Positions 5,473-12,747 of a DNA stretch of 25,845 bases are shown one piece after another. Location: positions 1-25,845 of the forward strand of contig JBARRS010000086.1 in assembly GCA_049644345.1 (NCBI GenBank), written 5' to 3'. How positions within the stretch are numbered: the first letter of the stretch is position 1; each line of letters opens with the position of its first letter. The notes beneath the pieces are model-generated. The model was not told where the DNA came from. It made no database searches and saw only the letters and a list, made by a program, of their open reading frames with translations. The translations under genes were made by a program, and so were the position numbers. This DNA comes from JBARRS01 sp049644345 (GTDB lineage Bacteria; Actinomycetota; Thermoleophilia; Gaiellales; Gaiellaceae).

Positions 5473-7368
5473 TCACCGCCCGAGCCCCCGAGGATCGAGC
5501 CGGATCGCGGTCGCGTAAGCCCCGTCGGACACGGATCCCTCGGTCGCGAGCGAAAGGTCGACCCAAAGCTTGGAATCCCGCGGGTTCTTGGCGAGCGCGC
5601 GGCGGAAGGTGGCACGGGCAGCGGCCTTTTGCCCAAGCCCGAGCTGTGCCTCCCCAAGCTGCCGCAACGCCTCTGAGGACCAGGGCGCCCAGGCTATCGC
5701 TCTTTGCGCCTGCGACGCGGACCGCGCCCACTGGCCCTTCGCGGCGGCGTGCGCGCTTCGCGCGAGCGCTATGTTCCCGATCAGCCCGACGAAGGCGAGC
5801 GCGGCAACGGCCACAGCTGCAGCAACCGCTCCGCTCCGGACTAGCCGGTGAATCGATCTCGCCTCGCGCGATCGTGCCGCGGCGACGAGCGCGACGCCGC
5901 AGAGAAGAGCCGTCAGCGTCACGGCCGTCATCTCCCAGTCCCAGTCGACCGCGGCATGGAAGAGGTACGCGACGTAGGCGCTCAGCGCGAGCGGCACGAG
6001 CCGGTGGCGCCGAGCGCGAACGGCGGCAACCAGCGGGACGACGAGCGCGAGCACAAGCAGCGCGAGCCCGACCGGACCAAGCTCGGCGAGCGTCTCCATG
6101 TACAGGGAGTGCGCATCGCGAACGTCGAGGTCGATCCTCCGGTGCTTTAGCCACCACTGCTCGTAGCTCCCGGCGCCCGATCCGAGCCACGGGTGTGCGC
6201 GCGAGTCGTGCCACGCCGCCGTCCACAGCTGCCCGCGGCCGTTGCCTGACAGGCTGAAGAGGCGCGCGTTCAAGTTCGTGCCCTCGTTCGGGCTCCCCGA
6301 GAACGAGTGCCACGCGTGGCGGGCGATCGTCGGCGGGCTGCCGTAGCGCGCGAACGCGCCGCCGAGGGCGGCCGCGACCATGAGGACAAGCAGGGACGCC
6401 CAGGCAATCCGAAGCGCTCGCGGAACCGGGACGCGGCGCTCGACGATCCCCGACGCGACCGCCACCCCAGCCGCGACGACCGCTGCAAGGAGGACGACGA
6501 GAGCCAGGCGATGGCCGTCGTGGGCGGCCGCGCCGAGCGCAGCAGTCTTGTGGGTCAGCGCCTCGAAGCGTGACGCGATGAGCACGGCGGCCGCCGGCGC
6601 CGCTCCGACCGTGAGGGTGGTCGCCGCCAGCTGGAGGCGGCGCGGATCGAGGGCCAGCGCGGCCGCAAGCCCCAGCGCGAGCGCCACCCACGAACCGCGG
6701 CTGAAGGTGAAGTACAGCGTCGGCATGAGGACGGCCAGCGAAGCCCCCGCGGCGGCCCGGACAATCAGCGTCTGCCCCCGCGCGGCGAAGCCAAGCGCGA
6801 GCAGTGCGCCCATGACGGCGAAGATCCCGAGCGCGTTCCAGTAGCCGAGCGGGCTCTCGAGCCGGTAGCCGGCGACCGGGTCGAACTGGCCCAGTCTGTC
6901 GGGGACGAGACGGGTCGCCAGCCCATAGGCCGAGATCAACGCGATCCCGCCAAGCATCCCGCCCAGCAGCTGCGGTACCGCACGTTGCCGCACCACGAGC
7001 AGCGCGGCCGCGACACCGGTCACGTAGACGAGCACGTGCTCACCCTCGAGGTACGAGTCGGGCGCGACCGTCGACCACGTCGTCGAGAGCCACGTCCAGC
7101 CGGCGAGGAGCACGATCGCGCCGAGCAGCAAGCCGTCGCCGAGCCCGAGCTCGCTGCGTGCCTGGAGGACGAGCGCGAGCGCCGCCGCCCACGCGAACGC
7201 GAGCGTGCTCCATCCCCAGGACGTCTGGAAGTAGCCGCCCGCCGCCGCGGCGACTGCGGCCACTGCCCCGAATCCGCCGATCGCCGCAAGCGCGCCCTCG
7301 CCGAGGGCGAGACGCGGTACCGCATGCCCTCGCAGCGCAGATCGATAGGTCGTGAGCACGTTCGACAT
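5473..7368 (-). CDS. O-antigen ligase/polymerase-like membrane protein with C-terminal TPR region
   Basis: About 631 residues, from ATG 7368. A GTG three codons later (7359) has GGGGGAT at better spacing and may be the true start. Roughly the first 540 residues carry a dozen or more hydrophobic helices. The Wzy/WaaL-type signature area is visible: LGYWNALGIF, FTFSRGSWVALALGL, and a large outside loop with HPWLGSGAGSYEQWW followed by DAHSLYMETLAELGPVGL. Such proteins transfer or polymerise lipid-linked glycans on the outer face of the membrane, or glycosylate pilins. After the last helix, residues ~555-625 form TPR-like helices (GQWARSASQAQRAIAWAPWS, EALRQLGEAQLGLGQKAAAR). The fusion of ligase plus TPR is known in this superfamily. 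It is divergent from a pilB-like gene, 83 bp away, so a link to pilus glycosylation is possible but unproven. Confidence 0.87.
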   Translation of the reverse strand: MSNVLTTYRSALRGHAVPRLALGEGALAAIGGFGAVAAVAAAAGGYFQTSWGWSTLAFAWAAALALVLQARSELGLGDGLLLGAIVLLAGWTWLSTTWSTVAPDSYLEGEHVLVYVTGVAAALLVVRQRAVPQLLGGMLGGIALISAYGLATRLVPDRLGQFDPVAGYRLESPLGYWNALGIFAVMGALLALGFAARGQTLIVRAAAGASLAVLMPTLYFTFSRGSWVALALGLAAALALDPRRLQLAATTLTVGAAPAAAVLIASRFEALTHKTAALGAAAHDGHRLALVVLLAAVVAAGVAVASGIVERRVPVPRALRIAWASLLVLMVAAALGGAFARYGSPPTIARHAWHSFSGSPNEGTNLNARLFSLSGNGRGQLWTAAWHDSRAHPWLGSGAGSYEQWWLKHRRIDLDVRDAHSLYMETLAELGPVGLALLVLALVVPLVAAVRARRHRLVPLALSAYVAYLFHAAVDWDWEMTAVTLTALLCGVALVAAARSREARSIHRLVRSGAVAAAVAVAALAFVGLIGNIALARSAHAAAKGQWARSASQAQRAIAWAPWSSEALRQLGEAQLGLGQKAAARATFRRALAKNPRDSKLWVDLSLATEGSVSDGAYATAIRLDPRGLGR

Positions 7369-7451
7369 CCCCCGCGCTCTCAGCGTACTGGCGTTCTGCC
7401 CGGCGCTCAACGCCCTCACGCAAGCGTGGCTGCGAGCCGATAGAGCAGCTG

Positions 7452-9143
7452 ATGGAGGCCGCAGAGCTCCCCCTTCCTTCTGCGGACCTGGACCGGCGGC
7501 TCGGCGAGCTGCTTGTTCGGTCCGGCCACGCCTCGCTCGAGCAGGTCGAGGAGGCGCTTGCCGAACAACCGGGAAGCGGTCTCCGGATCGGTGAGATCCT
7601 GGTCGCACGCGACGCCGTCTCGACCCGGGCGGTCGCCCAGGCACTGGCAGAGCAGTTCGGGCTCGAGTTCGTCGACCTCGCACACGTGGAGGTCGACCCC
7701 GACGCGGCGAGCCTGCTGACCGAGCAATTTGCGCGGCGGGCGCAGGCGCTGCCGGTGCGATTCCTCGAGGACGGGCTCGTTCAAGTCGCCGTCGCCGACC
7801 CGATGAATCTCCACACCGCCGACGACCTCCGGCTGGCCCTCGGGATGAACGTCAAGCTCGCCGTCGCAGACGCCTCCGCGCTCGAAGGGACGATCGAGCG
7901 CACGTACCGCGTGTACATCGAGGTCGTACACGCCGGGGACGAGGAGGCTGAGCACGGGCGGCTCGAAGACGTTCTCGAGCGCTCGGGCGACTCCGCGCCG
8001 ACGATCGAGCTCGTCAACTCGATCCTCTCGCGCGCGATCGCCGAGGGGGCCTCGGACGTCCACTTCGATCCGCAGCCCGCCGAGACGCTCGTCCGCGCCC
8101 GCATCGACGGTGTTCTTCGGCGCATGGCGGAGATTCCCAAACCGATGGAGCCCGCCGTCGTCGGGCGGCTGAAGGTGATGGGCGGGCTCGACATCGCCGA
8201 GAAGCGACTCACGCAGGACGGCAGCTTCTCGATCCGCCACGGGGAGCATCCGGTCGACGTCCGAGTGGCCGTCGTGCCGACGAAGCACGGTGAGCACCTC
8301 GTCCTCAGGATCCTTCACCGCGCAGTCAAGCTCGCCCTGCCCGAGCTCGGGATGAGCCCCGCCAGCGAGGCGACGTTCCTGCGCGCGATCCGGCAGCCCT
8401 ATGGCGCCGTGATCACGACCGGCCCGACCGGCAGCGGCAAGACGACCACGCTCTACGCCGCCCTCGACCTCCTGAACGAGGAGGGACGCGCGATCACGAC
8501 GATCGAGGACCCGGTCGAGTACCAGCTTCCGGGCGTGAACCAGGTCGAGGTCTACTCGAAGATCGGGCTCAACTTCGCGCGCGGCCTCCGGACGATCCTC
8601 CGCTCGGACCCGGACGTCCTCCTCATTGGCGAGATCCGGGACGAGGAGACCGCAGCGATCGCCGTGCAGGCCGCGATGACCGGCCACCTCGTGCTGACGA
8701 CGCTACACACGAACGACGCGGCCAGCGCGGTTGCCCGCCTGAAGGACGTGGGGATCGAGCCGCGGCTGCTCGCGACCTCGGTCAACTGCATCGTCGCCCA
8801 GCGGCTCGCGCGCCGGCTCTGCCTCCACTGCCGCGAGCAGCACGAGCCCGGCGAGGAGGAGCTCGCGGCGGCCGGTTGGACCGGAGCGCCGGAGCCTCTC
8901 TGGCGCGCAATCGGCTGCCTCCAGTGCTCGGGCACCGGCTACAGGGGTCGCGTCGCGGTCTACGAGCTCCTGCCCGTGCTCGGGCGCGTGCGGACGCTGA
9001 TCGAGGCTACGACGGAGGAGATCTCCGAAGCCGCCGTCGAACAGGGGATGACGACGATGCGCGAGGACGGCCTGCGGATCTGCCGCGAGGGCGTCACCTC
9101 GCTCGACGAGGTGCGCCGGGTGATCGGCGACCGCGTCGTCTAG
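7452..9143 (+). CDS. Type IV pilus / type II secretion assembly ATPase (PilB/GspE family)
   Basis: A 563-residue ATPase that would power extension of a pilus or pseudopilus from the cytoplasmic side of the inner membrane. Start ATG 7452. The N-terminal MshEN-type domain covers ~residues 10-150 (LGELLVRSGHASLEQVEEAL, FGLEFVDLAHV). The motor core shows Walker A GPTGSGKTTT (~323-332), the Asp box and Walker B VLLIGEIRDEETA (~388-400), and the His box LVLTTLHTNDAASAVARL. A zinc-binding four-Cys motif follows: CLHC at ~457-460 and CLQC at ~492-495, then GYRGRVAVYELL. Length matches full PilB. No pilin, PilC, PilM or PilT gene lies in the window, so the rest of the machine must be elsewhere. Family call is very secure; PilB versus GspE is not resolved. 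Confidence 0.96.
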   Translation: MEAAELPLPSADLDRRLGELLVRSGHASLEQVEEALAEQPGSGLRIGEILVARDAVSTRAVAQALAEQFGLEFVDLAHVEVDPDAASLLTEQFARRAQALPVRFLEDGLVQVAVADPMNLHTADDLRLALGMNVKLAVADASALEGTIERTYRVYIEVVHAGDEEAEHGRLEDVLERSGDSAPTIELVNSILSRAIAEGASDVHFDPQPAETLVRARIDGVLRRMAEIPKPMEPAVVGRLKVMGGLDIAEKRLTQDGSFSIRHGEHPVDVRVAVVPTKHGEHLVLRILHRAVKLALPELGMSPASEATFLRAIRQPYGAVITTGPTGSGKTTTLYAALDLLNEEGRAITTIEDPVEYQLPGVNQVEVYSKIGLNFARGLRTILRSDPDVLLIGEIRDEETAAIAVQAAMTGHLVLTTLHTNDAASAVARLKDVGIEPRLLATSVNCIVAQRLARRLCLHCREQHEPGEEELAAAGWTGAPEPLWRAIGCLQCSGTGYRGRVAVYELLPVLGRVRTLIEATTEEISEAAVEQGMTTMREDGLRICREGVTSLDEVRRVIGDRVV

Positions 9144-9151
9144 GTCGCGGC

Positions 9152-9157
9152 TACACT
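9152..9157 (+). promoter_or_regulatory. Putative -10 element of the tRNA-Glu gene
   Basis: TACACT, 12 bases before the tRNA and just past the stop of the PilB-like gene; identical to the box before tRNA-Gln at 1292-1297. Predicted start site is near 9164. No clear -35. Confidence 0.5.
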
Positions 9158-9169
9158 AAGCGCCCGCGG

Positions 9170-9242
9170 GGCGCATTCGTCTAGTGGCCTAGGACACCGC
9201 CCTCTCACGGCGGCGGCACGGGTTCGAATCCCGTATGCGCCT
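9170..9242 (+). tRNA. tRNA-Glu, anticodon CUC
   Basis: Complete cloverleaf. The acceptor stem pairs GGCGCAT (9170-9176) with ATGCGCC (9235-9241). The anticodon stem CCGCC/GGCGG encloses CTCTCAC, giving anticodon CTC, which reads GAG (glutamate). The T-arm is ACGGG-TTCGAAT-CCCGT. CCA is not encoded. A hairpin terminator follows within five bases. It stands alone between the PilB-like gene and the DivIVA-like gene. Its cognate enzyme, glutamyl-tRNA synthetase, is encoded about 3.5 kb further on. Confidence 0.96.
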
Positions 9243-9245
9243 TCG

Positions 9246-9268
9246 AAGGCCCGGCGACGGGCCTTTCT
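9246..9268 (+). terminator. Terminator after tRNA-Glu
   Basis: AAGGCCCG (9246-9253) pairs with CGGGCCTT (9258-9265) around a GCGA tetraloop of the stable GNRA type, followed by TCT. It ends the tRNA transcript and may also stop readthrough from the upstream ATPase gene. Confidence 0.8.
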
Positions 9269-9412
9269 CAGAGCACGATGATCATGGAGTTCCCCAGCTC
9301 CGCCTTCGGGCCTGCGGTTTCGCGAGCTGCACCCTGTGCTGGGGTTCCGCGCCGAGCGGTTGCTAAGTCCCAAATGCGGGGGTTTTCTGTTCCCTCGCGC
9401 GCTGGTATTGGT
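9269..9412 (+). other. Gene-free stretch before the DivIVA-like gene
   Basis: About 145 bases lacking a convincing gene. An open frame from 9278 runs into the DivIVA-like gene but this part shows no protein-like features. It contains CAAATGCGGGGGTTTT at about 9371-9386, which resembles the right half of the tRNA-Gln terminator (CAAATGCGGGGCTTTT at 1399-1414) but with only a weak CCC/GGG stem. It may be a decayed terminator. Confidence 0.4.
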
Positions 9413-9418
9413 CATACT
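9413..9418 (+). promoter_or_regulatory. Putative -10 element giving a leaderless DivIVA-like mRNA
   Basis: CATACT is followed by exactly six bases (CCCACC) and then ATG 9425. With usual spacing, transcription would start on the A of the ATG. No Shine-Dalgarno is present between the box and the start codon, which supports leaderless translation. Confidence 0.45.
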
Positions 9419-9424
9419 CCCACC

Positions 9425-10147
9425 ATGGCCGCTGAGCAGCCGTCAGCCGGCGGGCCGGAGCAAGGGCTCAGCTTCGGCGAGCCTCGGGATTACGTGCCCC
9501 CGGACATCCGCAACGTGTCGTTCCCGATCTCGGTTCGCGGCTACGATCGCCGCGCCGTCGACGCGTACATCAATCGCGTCAATCGCGTGATCGCCGAGCT
9601 TCAGGTGAGCTCGTCTCCACGGGCGGCTGTCAGGCACGCCCTCGAGCAGGCGGGGCAGCAGGTCAGCGGGCTTCTCCAGAGGGCGCGGGAAACCGCGGAA
9701 GAGATCATCGGCACCGCGCGCCAGGAGGCGGAAGACGACACCGCGCGCGCAAAGGCCGAGGCGGCGGAGCTCGTCGTCGACGCCAGTACGGAGGCGGAGC
9801 GGCTCCTCAACGAGGCGAAGGCCGAAGCTGACCGTCTCCTCGCTCATGCTAAGGCCGAGGCCGAGAAGACCATGACTCGTTCGCGTGCCGAGTCGGAGGA
9901 GCGGAGGCGGCAGCTACAGGAAGAGCTCGCGGCGCTGCGGGACGAGGAAGAGGCACGGTTGCGCGAGCTTCACGACGCTGCTGACGCCGTCGAGAAAGGA
10001 CGTCGCGAGCTGATCGACGACGTTCAGGCGCTGGCAACCGGGCTCGCCGAGCTGGCGGGCGCTGCAGCGTCCCGGTTTCCGGGCGCCGAGGCGGCCGAGA
10101 CCGCCGAGGTTCCGGCGCCCGAGCATGCTCGAGCGCAGAGCCGCTAG
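9425..10147 (+). CDS. DivIVA-domain coiled-coil protein
   Basis: 240 residues from ATG 9425. The N-terminus holds the DivIVA membrane-binding signature at ~residues 27-60: DIRNVSFPISVRGYDRRAVD then AYINRVNRVIAEL. Residues ~75-215 are a long Ala/Glu/Arg-rich coiled coil with heptad-like repeats (ARQEAEDDTARAKAEAAELV, NEAKAEADRLLAHAKAEAEK). The C-terminus is Ala/Glu-rich and ends AQSR. DivIVA/Wag31-type proteins sit at curved membrane and recruit cell-wall growth or division factors; this shorter protein resembles the SepIVA/DivIVA-domain group rather than a full polar Wag31, but that is a guess. The frame stays open upstream to 9278, yet the ATG at 9425 fits both the domain and the -10 box just before it. 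It meets the next gene tail to tail with a four-base overlap (CTAG, 10144-10147). Confidence 0.88.
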   Translation: MAAEQPSAGGPEQGLSFGEPRDYVPPDIRNVSFPISVRGYDRRAVDAYINRVNRVIAELQVSSSPRAAVRHALEQAGQQVSGLLQRARETAEEIIGTARQEAEDDTARAKAEAAELVVDASTEAERLLNEAKAEADRLLAHAKAEAEKTMTRSRAESEERRRQLQEELAALRDEEEARLRELHDAADAVEKGRRELIDDVQALATGLAELAGAAASRFPGAEAAETAEVPAPEHARAQSR

Positions 10148-11655
10148 CCGCCGAGCTCGGCGAGCAGCGGTGAGGTGTCGAGCGGCTCGAAGCCGAGCCG
10201 GGCCGCCACCTCCTCGCTCGACGGACGCGTTCCCTCGCTGAAGAGGGAGCGGAGGATGTCGCCGGTCTCGCGTCTATCCCACCAGTCCTCGCCCACCTCG
10301 CGCTCGAGGTAGGCACGCAGCTGCGCGGCGCGGATCCACGCGCGCAGATAGTCGGCGGAGTAGAAGCCGGCATCCATGTCCGCGAGATACGCGTCCTCCC
10401 GATAGGACAAGCCCGTTGCAGCCGTCAGCCGTTCGGCGTACCCATCAGGGGCGCCGCCGTCATCGGCGAAGCGCGACCAGAAGTCGAGCTCGAACTGAAA
10501 CTTGGCCACGTAGCGGCGGAAGAGCAGCGCCTCGAGGAAGAGCGTTGCCTCCGCGTTCTCGTGCGCCTGCTCCTCAGAGAGGCCGAAGTACCGCTCGTGC
10601 CAGGCGGTTTCCCGCGAGATCGCCTCGACGATGTACGAGTAGATCTCGGTCAGCGCGTGGTCGCGCGAGATGTTCCGGAACGTGTACGGCAGGCTCGGGT
10701 CGACGCCGGCGTAGTGGAGCGCGTGGCCAGCCTCGTGCAGGAACGCCTGGTAGTCGTGGAGGCCACCCTGCGCGCGCGTGATCAGGTGGACGACCGACGG
10801 CGGGTCGGACGGGATCACGCAGGCGCGCGGCGATTTCTGCGGCCGGTCCTCGAGATCGAGCCGGATGTTCGGATCCGCCTCGAGGTCGAAGCCAAGCCGC
10901 ACCAGGGTGTCCATGCAGACCTCGACGGCGCGTTCCTTCGTGTACGTCGTCGCGAGCGGTGAGAGCCGCCGCAGGTAGCTGACGTGGTAGGACGAGGGCA
11001 GCTCCGGGCGCTCCGGCCCGAGCAGTCGCTCGAACCAGCGTTCGCGGAGGACAACGTAAGCCTCCTCCGCCCGCTCGCTCGCCCGAGCGAGTGCTGCCTC
11101 GAGGTCGCGCAGCGAGATTCCCTTTTCCTCCTCGATCCGGGCGACGGGATCCGATTCGCCCGTGATCTCCGCCTCGAGCTCCTCTCCGGCCCGGAGAACG
11201 GCCAGTCGGTCGTCGTTGAACTCGGCGGAGCGGTCGGCGCTGAGCTCGCCGAGCTCCTCCCGCTCGCGGTACTCCGGCAGCACGGCGACCTTCGCCTGCG
11301 CGGCGCGCAGCGGCAGCTCTTCGCCCTGGAATTCGACCCGGGCGGCGAGGACCGCGTTCTCGAGCGCGTCCTCCCGCTCGGCGAGCTCAGCCGTGATCAA
11401 GCCCGCCTCGCAAGTCTTGCGGAGGCGGTAGAGGCGCTCGCGGTCATCCCCGTGGCCCGCGCCACCCTCGGCGCTCTTGAGCGACTCGAGCTGCTCACGG
11501 CTGAAGAGGTCGGAGTAGCGCGCGACGATCGCGGCACGCTCGGACACCTCCTTCTCCCCCACGCGCACCGCGCGTCCCTCCTCCGACCGCTCGAACAGGT
11601 AGCGCCTGAGTTTCGACTCGTACTCCGCGGGGGTCAGGACGGCTGCAACGCTCAT
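10144..11655 (-). CDS. M3-like zinc metallopeptidase
   Basis: 503 residues with no signal peptide, so cytoplasmic. The zinc motif HEAGHALH is at 307-314 (two His ligands and the catalytic Glu). A Glu about 30 residues further on, in ALTEIYSYIVE (E337), is the likely third ligand, the spacing expected for M3-type oligopeptidases. The first ~270 residues are helical and charged, as in M3 enzymes where they cap a deep active-site cleft and restrict substrates to short peptides. The protein is shorter than thimet oligopeptidase or Dcp (about 650-700) and nearer the oligoendopeptidase F size. A role in peptide turnover is family-based inference. ATG 11655 lies 10 bases after the stop of the response-regulator gene, with no Shine-Dalgarno between them; a TAGATT box overlaps that stop. 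Confidence 0.85.
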   Translation of the reverse strand: MSVAAVLTPAEYESKLRRYLFERSEEGRAVRVGEKEVSERAAIVARYSDLFSREQLESLKSAEGGAGHGDDRERLYRLRKTCEAGLITAELAEREDALENAVLAARVEFQGEELPLRAAQAKVAVLPEYREREELGELSADRSAEFNDDRLAVLRAGEELEAEITGESDPVARIEEEKGISLRDLEAALARASERAEEAYVVLRERWFERLLGPERPELPSSYHVSYLRRLSPLATTYTKERAVEVCMDTLVRLGFDLEADPNIRLDLEDRPQKSPRACVIPSDPPSVVHLITRAQGGLHDYQAFLHEAGHALHYAGVDPSLPYTFRNISRDHALTEIYSYIVEAISRETAWHERYFGLSEEQAHENAEATLFLEALLFRRYVAKFQFELDFWSRFADDGGAPDGYAERLTAATGLSYREDAYLADMDAGFYSADYLRAWIRAAQLRAYLEREVGEDWWDRRETGDILRSLFSEGTRPSSEEVAARLGFEPLDTSPLLAELGG

Positions 11656-11662
11656 CGACGAA

Positions 11663-11668
11663 AATCTA
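11663..11668 (-). promoter_or_regulatory. Possible -10 element overlapping the response-regulator stop codon
   Basis: On the minus strand TAGATT is followed by seven bases and then the peptidase ATG (11655). Its first three bases are the TAG stop of the response regulator. With no ribosome-binding site before the peptidase, either leaderless transcription from here or translational reinitiation must be used. Confidence 0.35.
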
Positions 11669-12034
11669 TCGTCCGTGCAGAGCGAGACGGCGGACCGTCT
11701 GGCTCAGCTGCTCGAGCGAGAACGGCTTCGGCAGGACCTCCTCGACGGAGGCGCGCTGCTCCGGAGTCACGTCGGAGGTCCCGGTGAAGAGGGCTACGCC
11801 GGCAGCCGGCCGGACTCGGCGGATCTGCTCGAGCAGGGAAAGACCGTCGTTCGCGCCGACGTGGACGTCGAGCAGGACGACGTCGACCCGCTGCTCGTCC
11901 AGCGCCTCGGCCGCGGAGTCGACCGTCGGCGCCTCGAGCACGCGGTAGCCCTCGAGCTCGAGATTCACCCGGCAGAGCATCCGCAGCCCCTCGTCGTCGT
12001 CGACCACGAGGACAGTGCGCGCCTGGCCCACCAT
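11666..12034 (-). CDS. Single-domain response regulator (REC only)
   Basis: 122 residues, the size of one receiver domain with no output domain. The acidic pocket is VVDDDEG (D12-D14), the phospho-acceptor is D56 in VVLLDVHV, the switch Thr is T84 in ALFTGTS, and the conserved Lys is K103 in LPKPF, so all key residues are intact. Such CheY-like proteins act by binding partners or relaying phosphate. No histidine kinase is encoded in the window, so its partner is unknown. It precedes the M3-like peptidase gene by 10 bases on the same strand and diverges from a small membrane protein gene, 34 bp away. Confidence 0.93.
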   Translation of the reverse strand: MVGQARTVLVVDDDEGLRMLCRVNLELEGYRVLEAPTVDSAAEALDEQRVDVVLLDVHVGANDGLSLLEQIRRVRPAAGVALFTGTSDVTPEQRASVEEVLPKPFSLEQLSQTVRRLALHGR

Positions 12035-12046
12035 CTACGGCGGGCC

Positions 12047-12052
12047 ACTCTA
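12047..12052 (-). promoter_or_regulatory. Putative -10 element for the response regulator
   Basis: TAGAGT on the minus strand lies 12 bases before ATG 12034, predicting a leader of about five bases. It is only four bases from the plus-strand box at 12057-12062, so polymerases at the two promoters would clash. Confidence 0.4.
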
Positions 12053-12056
12053 GCGT

Positions 12057-12062
12057 TAAGAT
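12057..12062 (+). promoter_or_regulatory. Putative -10 element giving a leaderless mRNA for the small membrane protein
   Basis: TAAGAT followed by exactly six bases (CGGCCC) and GTG 12069. No Shine-Dalgarno fits between them. It matches the pattern seen before several other genes in the window. Confidence 0.45.
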
Positions 12063-12068
12063 CGGCCC

Positions 12069-12617
12069 GTGCCGCCGGGTGTCTCGAGCGCCGAGCTCGC
12101 AGGGCTCTGGAAGCGGCTGTCGCGATCGCTTTCGGAGCTCGAACGGATCGCGGCGGACCCGGACGAGCTGCTCGACGAGGACGCTCTCCCTGTGCTCGCC
12201 GAGGCGCGCTACCGGCTCCACTCCGCGGCGGAGCTGGCTGTCTCGGATCGCCCGGAGCACGAGGAGCTCGCCACCGCGCTCGCCGAGGCGCGCGACGTGA
12301 CCGCAGAGGTTGCCGAGGCGGTCGAGGTGGCCGGGACGCTCGCCGCGGAGCCTCTCGTGCCGGAATGGCGCGGCGCGCTCTTCCGTGTCCGGCTCGCCCG
12401 CCTTCGGCTCACGCTGCCGCCTCCATTGGCGGCCGAACGGGCCGGGACGAAGCGCAAGCAGCCCCCGTTTCCGTACGCGGCCCTCGCCGCGACGGTGCTC
12501 GCATTGCTCGGTGCCGCCGCTTTCGCCGCCGGCGCGACATTCGAGCTCTGGCCGCTGTGGGGCGCCGGGTTGGCGCTCTTTGCAGGCGGTTTGCTCGTGC
12601 ACCGCCCAAAGCCGTAA
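12069..12617 (+). CDS. Small membrane protein of unknown function
   Basis: 182 residues from GTG 12069. Residues ~1-130 are helical, charged and Leu/Glu/Ala-rich (SSAELAGLWKRLSRSLSELE; ARDVTAEVAEAVEVAGTLAA), with no catalytic motif seen. After a basic linker (AGTKRKQ) two closely spaced transmembrane helices follow at ~138-158 and ~162-178, and the protein ends VHRPKP. Predicted layout: a cytoplasmic helical bundle anchored by a C-terminal hairpin. I do not recognise a family. It shares a 34-bp divergent promoter region with the response regulator, so coordinated control is possible but not shown. Confidence 0.65.
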   Translation: MPPGVSSAELAGLWKRLSRSLSELERIAADPDELLDEDALPVLAEARYRLHSAAELAVSDRPEHEELATALAEARDVTAEVAEAVEVAGTLAAEPLVPEWRGALFRVRLARLRLTLPPPLAAERAGTKRKQPPFPYAALAATVLALLGAAAFAAGATFELWPLWGAGLALFAGGLLVHRPKP

Positions 12618-12637
12618 CCCCTTGCACACGCGATCCG

Positions 12638-12659
12638 TTTCCAACTTAGAAGTTGGAAA
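12638..12659. repeat. Perfect 10-bp inverted repeat, AT-rich, in a convergent gap
   Basis: TTTCCAACTT (12638-12647) and AAGTTGGAAA (12650-12659) are exact reverse complements with only AG between. It is markedly AT-richer than its surroundings and lies in the 130-bp gap between the membrane-protein gene and the end of the glutamyl-tRNA synthetase gene. No T run follows on either strand, so it is not a standard terminator, and a two-base loop is too tight for an ideal hairpin. It could be a protein-binding site or a cruciform or bidirectional terminator. The rest of the gap shows nothing I can name. Confidence 0.6.
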
Positions 12660-12747
12660 AGCGGCCGATGCGCCCGGATCCCCCCAAAACGATCGAACTG
12701 CTCCCACGACCGACTCCGCAGTTCCGCCGAACGGCCTGGCGGACCTT

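Noticed and set aside
9371..9386. Second copy of a terminator-like CAAATGCGGGG-T-run
   Set aside because: Only a weak CCC/GGG stem is possible, so it was not called as an active terminator.
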